13,631 bases of DNA, taken from Chloroflexota bacterium. Its GTDB lineage: Bacteria > Chloroflexota > Anaerolineae > Promineifilales > Promineifilaceae. The stretch's first letter is position 1, and every line of letters begins with the position of its first letter. The position numbers were made by a program, and so were the translations under genes. This document shows, one piece after another, positions 6,350 to 11,868 of this stretch. The notes below the pieces were generated by a model. That model saw only the letters and a list, made by a program, of their open reading frames with translations, searched no databases and was not told the DNA's origin. The DNA is taken from NCBI GenBank assembly GCA_020353135.1, contig CP070688.1, positions 2,960,310 through 2,973,940 of the forward strand. The letters are read 5' to 3'.

Positions 6350-7673
6350 ATAGGTCATCACGGGTAAGCGGCACCTCGGCTCGCCCACCGTCGCTCTTGG
6401 AAAGTAACGCCTGGTAGACATTTATCCCGCCGCTCTCGAAACCCTGGACCGAAGCCGACATATACAGCCGCCAGGTACGATAGGTGCGCTCATCTTTCAG
6501 GGCCACGGCCTGGTCATGATTGGCCTCGAGATTGGCGATCCAATTGCGCAGCGTTAGTGCGTAATGCTCGCGTAAACCTTCGACATCGCGCACCTCAAAG
6601 CCGCAACGCTCGGCCGATCGCAGCATTTCGCTTATCCAGACCAGCTCGCCGTCAGGAAACACATAACCCTGCATGAATTTGCCCCGCTGCAAGAAGGTCC
6701 GTTCGAACCAGGTGTCCGGCCGCCTACGATGGGTGGCTATGGCGTGATTGAGAAAGAGGCCCCCTGGCCTGAGCGCCTTGCCGGCCGCCTGGAAGTACTC
6801 ATCCAGCTTATCCCGGCCGACATGTTCGACCATGCCGACGCTCACGATCTTGTCATAGGGCTCGTTCGGGTCTATGTCGCGGTAGTCGAGCAACTCGATC
6901 TTGGCGCGACCGTCCAGGCCGGCTTCAGATATCCACTTGCGAGCAAAATCAATTTGCGGTTGGCTGAGGTTGATTCCCGTTGCTTCGACGCCATATCGTT
7001 CGGCCGCGTAAACCACCAGTCCACCCCAGCCGCAGCCGATATCCAACAGCCGCTCGCCCGGTTTCAGGCGCAGCTTGCGGCAGATATGATCAAACTTCGC
7101 CGCTTGTGCCACGTCCAGAGTCGTCTCGGCCGTCGCGAAGTAGGCGCAGGAATAAGCCATCCAGCGGCCGAGAAATAGGGCGTAGAAGTCATTGCCCGTA
7201 TCATAATGATAAGTGACCGCCTCTAAATCGCGCTCCTTCGAATGTTCCCGGCCGCGGAGCTGGAGAGGCCGGCGGCCATCCTGAAATTCTTGTGTTGGCG
7301 TCCCCTTGGGCAATGCCCTCGCTTTGCGCAGGATCGACATCCATTGGCGCCAGGTCAGGCTCTCGAAGTTACTGGCCTGGGCCATGAGTGCTACCATGTC
7401 ACCCTCGACGTCGAATTCGCCGCCCAGATAGGCTTCGGCCAGAGTCAGTTCGCCCGGCGGCAGCAGCATTGCCCGCAGCGCTCCCGGGTGGGTCAGCACC
7501 AACGTGAATGGCGAAGCTTCGCCGATGCCGTCTCTCAAGGTTCGGCCGTTCCACAGCCGAACCTCAAACACCCGGCCGCCCGCCCCGGCAAACAGCTCCT
7601 CGATCAGCGAAACCGTCGTCTCTTCGGCCTGGCGGTCAACGGCCGGATCCAAAGACAGCGCCGAGTCAGACAT
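6339..7673 (-). CDS. cfa: Cyclopropane-fatty-acyl-phospholipid synthase
   Basis: A 444-residue enzyme that in the known family transfers the methyl carbon of SAM to the double bond of unsaturated acyl chains in membrane phospholipids, giving cyclopropane fatty acids. The N-terminal lipid-binding region (about 25-125) contains the typical GELTLAEAYLGGEFDVEGD. The catalytic part shows YHYDTGNDFY (155-164), YSCAYF with Cys176, the SAM motif LLDIGCGWGG (209-218), MVEHVG with Glu283, FPDGEL (339-344) and a HYALTLRNW segment (370-378). Length and motif order are complete. A GAGGT ribosome binding site precedes the ATG. It begins 21 bases after the fabF stop and is probably co-transcribed from the fabF promoter. 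Related methyltransferases that add a plain methyl branch instead of a ring are a smaller possibility. Confidence 0.93.
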   Translation of the reverse strand: MSDSALSLDPAVDRQAEETTVSLIEELFAGAGGRVFEVRLWNGRTLRDGIGEASPFTLVLTHPGALRAMLLPPGELTLAEAYLGGEFDVEGDMVALMAQASNFESLTWRQWMSILRKARALPKGTPTQEFQDGRRPLQLRGREHSKERDLEAVTYHYDTGNDFYALFLGRWMAYSCAYFATAETTLDVAQAAKFDHICRKLRLKPGERLLDIGCGWGGLVVYAAERYGVEATGINLSQPQIDFARKWISEAGLDGRAKIELLDYRDIDPNEPYDKIVSVGMVEHVGRDKLDEYFQAAGKALRPGGLFLNHAIATHRRRPDTWFERTFLQRGKFMQGYVFPDGELVWISEMLRSAERCGFEVRDVEGLREHYALTLRNWIANLEANHDQAVALKDERTYRTWRLYMSASVQGFESGGINVYQALLSKSDGGRAEVPLTRDDLYRP

Positions 7674-7694
7674 CGTTTACCTCTCTAGTGTCGC

Positions 7695-9005
7695 CTACCC
7701 CCGGCCGTTCGAACGGCCCAATACGAGACAAGCGTTTTGCCCGCCGAGCCCGAAGGAGTTCGACAGGGTGATATTGACCTCCGCTTCGCGAGCCACGTTG
7801 GGCACATAATCGAGATCGCACTCAGGATCCGGTGTATCATAGTTGATCGTCGGATGAATGACGCCATTATTCAGAGTCATCACGCAGGCGACAGCCTCCA
7901 TCGCTCCCGCCGCTCCCATCATGTGGCCGACCATCGACTTAGTTGAGCTAACCGGAATATCGTACGCCTGCTCGCCAAAGACCGTCTTGATCGCCTTCGT
8001 TTCGGCCACATCGCCGGCCGGAGTGCTTGTGCCGTGAGCGTTTATGTAGTCAACATCCGTGATGCTTATCCCGGCATCTTCCAGGGCCCGCTTCATCGCC
8101 AGGGCCGCACCAGCGCCATCCGGATCTGGCGCGATCAAGTGAAACGCGTCATTTGATGTCCCAGATCCCAGGACCTCGGCGTAAATGGGCGCCCCTCTGG
8201 CCTGGGCGTGCTCCAGGCGCTCGAGGACAAGTAAGGCGCACCCGAGTCCGGCGATGAATCCTTCCCGGTTTGCGTCAAAAGGTCGCATAGCCCGCGTCGG
8301 GTCGTCATTGTAGCTCGTGGCCAAGGCCCGCATGGCTACAAAACCGGCCAGAACTGTTTCGGCTGCCAGATGCTCTGTTCCGCCAGCCAGCATGACGTCA
8401 GCATCGCCCCGTTCGATCACCTTGGCCGCTTCTCCGATGGCCTGGGTACCCGCCGCACAGGCCGTGCAGACGGTGGAATTGTAACCCCGAAGGCCGTGAT
8501 TTTCGCTGACATAAAAGGCCGGCATATTCACCCAGAACCTCAGGACTTGAAAAGGAGTGAGGCGACCCGTTCCATGATCGAGTTGCTGGGTGGCCAGTTC
8601 TGTCTCCTCCATCGTGCTGCCGCCGGCCGTGCCGATTATGACGCCGACCCGGTCGCGGTCAATCGATGCCAGATCAAGCCCGGCGTGCTCAATTGCCTGG
8701 TCCGATGCCACGACCGCGATTTGGGCCGCGGTAGGCATCCGTCGCGCCTTGCTTCGGGGGATGAAGCGTTCAGCATCGAAACCCTTCAGTTCGGCGTTTA
8801 CCTTGCAGGGATAGTTGCTTACGTCCACGACGGTTAGAGGGCCAGCGCCCGATCGGCCGGCGACCAGACCATCCCACGTCTCAGACACCGTATTGCCGAG
8901 CGGCGTAATTGCGCCCAGACCGGTGATGACGACCCGTGTCCTTGCCGAACGGTCATGCGGCCCTTGTCCGGAATCAATTGCTTGGCTTTCGTCATGCAGG
9001 TGCAT
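7695..9005 (-). CDS. fabF: Beta-ketoacyl-ACP synthase II
   Basis: A 436-residue thiolase-fold condensing enzyme that elongates acyl-ACP with malonyl-ACP in type II fatty-acid synthesis. The catalytic triad is intact: Cys183 in STVCTACAAGTQAIGEA, His324 in HGTSTPAGD and His361 in VGHMMGAAGA. RVVITGLGAITPLGN (24-38) and NSFGLGGQNA (416-425) are the expected first and last conserved blocks. About 22 residues precede the usual start of the family. The ATG at 9005 is well supported by GGAGGT four bases upstream, so the extension is probably real. No acpP, fabG or fabD lies beside it; instead it leads a two-gene unit with cfa. A polyketide-type ketosynthase is possible, but the sequence reads as ordinary FabF. 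Confidence 0.92.
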   Translation of the reverse strand: MHLHDESQAIDSGQGPHDRSARTRVVITGLGAITPLGNTVSETWDGLVAGRSGAGPLTVVDVSNYPCKVNAELKGFDAERFIPRSKARRMPTAAQIAVVASDQAIEHAGLDLASIDRDRVGVIIGTAGGSTMEETELATQQLDHGTGRLTPFQVLRFWVNMPAFYVSENHGLRGYNSTVCTACAAGTQAIGEAAKVIERGDADVMLAGGTEHLAAETVLAGFVAMRALATSYNDDPTRAMRPFDANREGFIAGLGCALLVLERLEHAQARGAPIYAEVLGSGTSNDAFHLIAPDPDGAGAALAMKRALEDAGISITDVDYINAHGTSTPAGDVAETKAIKTVFGEQAYDIPVSSTKSMVGHMMGAAGAMEAVACVMTLNNGVIHPTINYDTPDPECDLDYVPNVAREAEVNITLSNSFGLGGQNACLVLGRSNGRG

Positions 9006-9128
9006 TGTTACCTCCTCGAGGCGTTGTCACCAGGTTACGTAAATGCAAACCGACCACGTGAGGTGGGGAGAGGCTGCGCCAGGGCGATCGGCTGATGTGG
9101 CAAAACAGGCTTGCAAGATCAGGCAAAC

Positions 9129-9157
9129 ATTATAGCCTATATGCCTTTTCATGTCTT
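9129..9157 (-). promoter_or_regulatory. Promoter of fabF-cfa
   Basis: On the minus strand a perfect -10 box TATAAT (9129-9134) is preceded after 17 bases by AAGACA (9152-9157), four of six matches to the -35 consensus. Transcription would start near 9122, giving a leader of about 116 bases. The -10 is flanked by AGGCA (9121-9125) and TGCCT (9142-9146), a 5-base inverted repeat that might bind a regulator. Confidence 0.55.
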
Positions 9158-9172
9158 GCGACGTCGGTCATT

Positions 9173-9186
9173 CCACTAGATAGTGG
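9173..9186 (-). terminator. Short palindrome just after the cyclodeaminase-family gene
   Basis: CCACTA (9173-9178) and TAGTGG (9181-9186) form a perfect 6-base inverted repeat with a two-base centre, starting six bases after the stop codon. The stem is small and no T-run follows, so a terminator role is weakly supported; it could also be a protein-binding site upstream of the fabF promoter. Confidence 0.25.
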
Positions 9187-9191
9187 CCCGA

Positions 9192-10169
9192 TTACAGCGG
9201 TAGCCAGGCGCCGATGCCCATCTCCAACGCTCGCGTGTAAATGAGCGGCGCGGTGGCCATGTCGTCCATAGCCAGGCCCAGGTTGGCGGCCATCGTTCGC
9301 TCCTCGGTCGACTCGCGCCCGATTTTCTGGCCAGTGGCCAGTTCGCCCAAGTCAGCATGCACCGGCGGGATCTTGGCGAAGTATCCGACCTCCTGATAGT
9401 GGCGGAGTTGAGCCAGGTCGTCGGTGCAGAATTTTGCCGCTTCTCTCATGGCCTCAGGATGCCAGTAGGAGTCGAAGTCAACCAACGAGGCAAAGGCGCC
9501 CTCGTCAAGCCAGCCGGCCTGGATGGTCTGATGCGGTTGCTTTAGAATTGGTCCGGCGGTCACCACCAGATCACAGCCCTGAACGGCAAGCTTCGGTTCG
9601 TCGACGACGATGACTTCCAAATCAAAGCGTTTGCCGATTTCTTCAGCGTACCGTCGGGCGGCTTCCGCATCGACGTCATAAGCCATGACCTTCTTCAATG
9701 GGAACAGTACGTTCAGCGCTTCGACGTTGGTCCGGCCTTGCACCCCGCAACCCAATATGCCGGCGACGCTCGATTCCGGCCTGGCAAGATACCTGGCCGA
9801 CAAAGCTGTGGCCGCGGCCGTGCGCATGGCCGTTATCCAGACGCAATCCATCACCGTCAGGGGCAATCCGGTCTCGACATCATTCAAGATGAGCAGGCCG
9901 GTGATGTAGGGCAGCCCGCGCCGGTAATTATCTGGAAAGCCAGCCACCCATTTGATGCCGGCCGACTTCATGGTCGGGATGTAGGCCGGCATGGCGTGGA
10001 TGAAATTGTCGCCATGCCCGGGGTGAATGCCTGGCTTGGGCGGCATCTCCACTCGACCCTGGCCCTTTTCTCGGAACGCTTCCTCCAGCGCATCTATTAT
10101 CTGGGCCATCGACGGCCCGGCCGATTCAACATCGGATCGGGAAAGATAAAGCAGCCTGTTCTCCGGCAT
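9192..10169 (-). CDS. Ornithine cyclodeaminase/mu-crystallin family protein
   Basis: A 325-residue soluble NAD(P)-binding enzyme. Near the N-terminal catalytic region are Lys73 in GIKWVAGFPDN and Arg116 in AMRTAAATALSARYLA. The Rossmann motif GILGCGVQGR is at 137-146 with an acidic strand-2 end (YDVD, 164-167). The C-terminal block ERTMAANLGLAMDDMATA (290-307) is characteristic of the family. Members include ornithine cyclodeaminase (ornithine to proline plus ammonia), alanine dehydrogenases, ketimine reductases and lysine cyclodeaminases; sequence alone does not choose between them, so no gene symbol is given. The ATG at 10169 has AGGAGG five bases upstream. It follows glgC by 15 bases in the same direction, so the two are almost certainly on one transcript. 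Confidence 0.87.
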   Translation of the reverse strand: MPENRLLYLSRSDVESAGPSMAQIIDALEEAFREKGQGRVEMPPKPGIHPGHGDNFIHAMPAYIPTMKSAGIKWVAGFPDNYRRGLPYITGLLILNDVETGLPLTVMDCVWITAMRTAAATALSARYLARPESSVAGILGCGVQGRTNVEALNVLFPLKKVMAYDVDAEAARRYAEEIGKRFDLEVIVVDEPKLAVQGCDLVVTAGPILKQPHQTIQAGWLDEGAFASLVDFDSYWHPEAMREAAKFCTDDLAQLRHYQEVGYFAKIPPVHADLGELATGQKIGRESTEERTMAANLGLAMDDMATAPLIYTRALEMGIGAWLPL

Positions 10170-10184
10170 AGACGCCTCCTGGCC

Positions 10185-11441
10185 TCAGATTACAGTACCA
10201 TCTGGGATGACGGCGTTCTTGGGCACGATCACGATGCCCTCCTTGGCGACCCAGTTGTCGTGCTCCTCGTTCTTCCGATCGGGCATACTGCGAATGATCA
10301 CGTGCCGGCCGATCCGGGCGTTCTTGTCGACGATCGCCCCCTGGATCACCGAATCCTCCCCGATGCCAATGCCTGGCTCATCCGCCGGCAAGCTTTCGCC
10401 TTTCTCGGGTCGTTCATAGTAGTCGGACCCCATAATGACGCTGCGCTCAATCGTGACGCCATGGCCGATGATGCTGCGCAGGCCGATGACCGAGTTGCGA
10501 ATTGAAGCCTCCTGTATGCGGCAGCCGTCGGCCAACAATACGTTGGTCAAGCTGCCGCCCTGTATCTTGGATGCGGCCAAAAATCGGGGGCGCGTATAAA
10601 TCGGATGCTTCGGATCGTAAAGATCATACTTGGGCAGCGGCGCGGACATATCTAGATTCACTTCGTAGAATCGACGCACCGTCCCGATGTCTTCCCAATA
10701 GCCATCGAAAGTATAGCCAATTACCCGCCGGTCTTCAATGGCCCCAGGAATGATGTGCTTGCCAAAATCGGCGCCGGTATTTTCCTCTAACAGCTCGAAC
10801 AACGTCGCGGTGCGGAACACGTAAATGCCCATGGATGCCATGTATGGCTTGTCAGGATCGTCGCCGCTGACCAGATCATCCAACAACTCGTCCGTTTGCG
10901 GTTTTTCGACGAACTGGCTAATGCGCCCTTCGTCATCTAACTTCAAAATGCCGAAGCCAGATGCGCTGGTCCGGTCCACCGGCTGGACGGCGATAGTCAC
11001 ATCGGCATCGCCATCGACGTGCCGCTGGACAAAGGCCTGGTAATCCATGCGGTATAGGTGATCGCCGGCCAGAATCACGGTGAACTCGGTATCGGCGGAC
11101 TTGATCTCGATGATTTGTTTGCGAATCGCGTCGGCCGTGCCTTGGTACCACTCGCCGCTGTGCGAGGTCTGTTCCGCGGCCAAGATCTGCACCCAGCCAT
11201 GCGTGAAGATATCCCGCGTGTAAGTGCGGTGAATGTGGCGGTGCAAAGAGACCGAGTTGTACTGCGTTAAGATGGCGATGCGCTCTATCCCGGCATGAAA
11301 GCAGTTGCTCATCGGGATGTCGATCAGGCGGTATTTGCCGGCGAAAGGCACGGCCGGCTTGGTCCGGTCTCGAGTCAAGGGATAGAGTCGTGTGCCAGCG
11401 CCCCCGCCTAGTATCACGCCTAAGACGTCCTTCATATTCAC
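10185..11441 (-). CDS. glgC: Glucose-1-phosphate adenylyltransferase (ADP-glucose pyrophosphorylase)
   Basis: This enzyme makes ADP-glucose from ATP and glucose-1-phosphate, the committed step of bacterial glycogen synthesis. Counting from the GTG at 11441 it has 418 residues. GGGAGTRL (12-19), KPAVPF (28-33), WYQGTADA (98-105), AGDHLYRMDY (125-134) and FVEKP (177-181) form the nucleotidyltransferase domain; a left-handed beta-helix fills about 290-418. DYYE (340-343), GIGIGED and VDKNARIG (371-378) are typical of the plant/cyanobacterial form. The start is GTG 11441, nine bases from AGGAGG (11451-11456). ATG 11435, two codons later, is the alternative but lies 15 bases from it. The frame runs on to an ATG at 11510 without a ribosome binding site, so that extension is rejected. 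It leads an operon with the cyclodeaminase-family gene. Confidence 0.94.
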   Translation of the reverse strand: MNMKDVLGVILGGGAGTRLYPLTRDRTKPAVPFAGKYRLIDIPMSNCFHAGIERIAILTQYNSVSLHRHIHRTYTRDIFTHGWVQILAAEQTSHSGEWYQGTADAIRKQIIEIKSADTEFTVILAGDHLYRMDYQAFVQRHVDGDADVTIAVQPVDRTSASGFGILKLDDEGRISQFVEKPQTDELLDDLVSGDDPDKPYMASMGIYVFRTATLFELLEENTGADFGKHIIPGAIEDRRVIGYTFDGYWEDIGTVRRFYEVNLDMSAPLPKYDLYDPKHPIYTRPRFLAASKIQGGSLTNVLLADGCRIQEASIRNSVIGLRSIIGHGVTIERSVIMGSDYYERPEKGESLPADEPGIGIGEDSVIQGAIVDKNARIGRHVIIRSMPDRKNEEHDNWVAKEGIVIVPKNAVIPDGTVI

Positions 11442-11479
11442 CGTTGCACTCCTCCTCAGAAGATTGCCGCATACTTTCA

Positions 11480-11501
11480 GCCAACAGGTAAAGCTGTTGG
11501 C
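11480..11501 (-). other. Hairpin in the glgC leader
   Basis: A perfect 8-base stem, GCCAACAG (11480-11487) with CTGTTGGC (11494-11501), has a six-base loop. It lies in the untranslated leader about 24 bases upstream of the glgC ribosome binding site. It may stabilise the message or take part in translational control. No T-run follows, so it is not an obvious attenuator. Confidence 0.45.
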
Positions 11502-11540
11502 GGTTAGCATAGTGTTTCATGAGACAGCGCGAACACACAA

Positions 11541-11555
11541 TTAAGCGTTGCGCAT
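11541..11555 (-). other. Four-codon leader reading frame in the glgC 5' region
   Basis: An ATG at 11555 opens a frame of four sense codons (Met-Arg-Asn-Ala) that ends in TAA at 11541. A good AGAGGAG ribosome binding site sits five bases upstream (core at 11561-11565). It lies downstream of the predicted glgC promoter and upstream of the leader hairpin. A chance occurrence cannot be excluded. Confidence 0.3.
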
Positions 11556-11619
11556 TTGAACTCCTCTCGAACGAGGAACCTCGATGTCTATTATCGCACG
11601 ATTTCACCCATCACTCGAT

Positions 11620-11649
11620 ATTATAGACGATTCGCGGTCCGGCCGTCAG
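11620..11649 (-). promoter_or_regulatory. Promoter of glgC
   Basis: On the minus strand a perfect -10 box TATAAT (11620-11625) has CTGACG (11644-11649), four of six matches to the -35 consensus, 18 bases upstream. Transcription would begin near 11613, giving a leader of about 170 bases that contains the four-codon frame and the hairpin. Confidence 0.5.
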
Positions 11650-11788
11650 TATTGACCCCTTTATACTCTGAGCGGACACAATCCTTGCTGCCAATTTGTC
11701 GAAGTCCGAGTGAGCCTGTACCGATCAACGAAGGGCGTACCAGGCCGCTCTAGTCGACCTTGCGCTTACCTACCTTACGTACGTATGT
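11650..11788. other. Divergent intergenic region between glgC and the MalT-like gene
   Basis: This stretch holds no credible gene; the open frame at 11556-11753 (+) lacks a ribosome binding site and family resemblance. A TTGACC is present at 11652-11657 (+) without a properly spaced -10. The perfect 10-base palindrome TACGTACGTA lies at 11776-11785, immediately upstream of the MalT-like promoter, and could be a regulator-binding site. Confidence 0.4.
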
Positions 11789-11819
11789 ATTGCCGCCGCG
11801 AGGGCGGCAATGCTACAAT
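11789..11819 (+). promoter_or_regulatory. Promoter with palindromic spacer upstream of the MalT-like gene
   Basis: A -35-like TTGCCG (11790-11795) and an extended -10 (TGC then TACAAT at 11814-11819) are 18 bases apart. A perfect 9-base inverted repeat, ATTGCCGCC (11789-11797) and GGCGGCAAT (11803-11811) with a five-base centre, covers the -35 and most of the spacer. A protein bound there would directly control access of RNA polymerase. Transcription would start near 11826. Confidence 0.5.
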
Positions 11820-11868
11820 GCAGGTTACCGAACTGGCCATTCCTTATGCCCATGCCGGAGCAAATCGC

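Noticed and set aside
11442..11510. N-terminal extension of GlgC to an ATG at 11510
   Set aside because: No ribosome binding site, no resemblance to GlgC N-termini, and it would place the leader hairpin and AGGAGG inside the coding region.
10933..11607. A 224-codon minus frame overlapping the 5' part of glgC
   Set aside because: Arg/His-rich translation typical of an off-frame shadow; glgC motifs fix the real frame.
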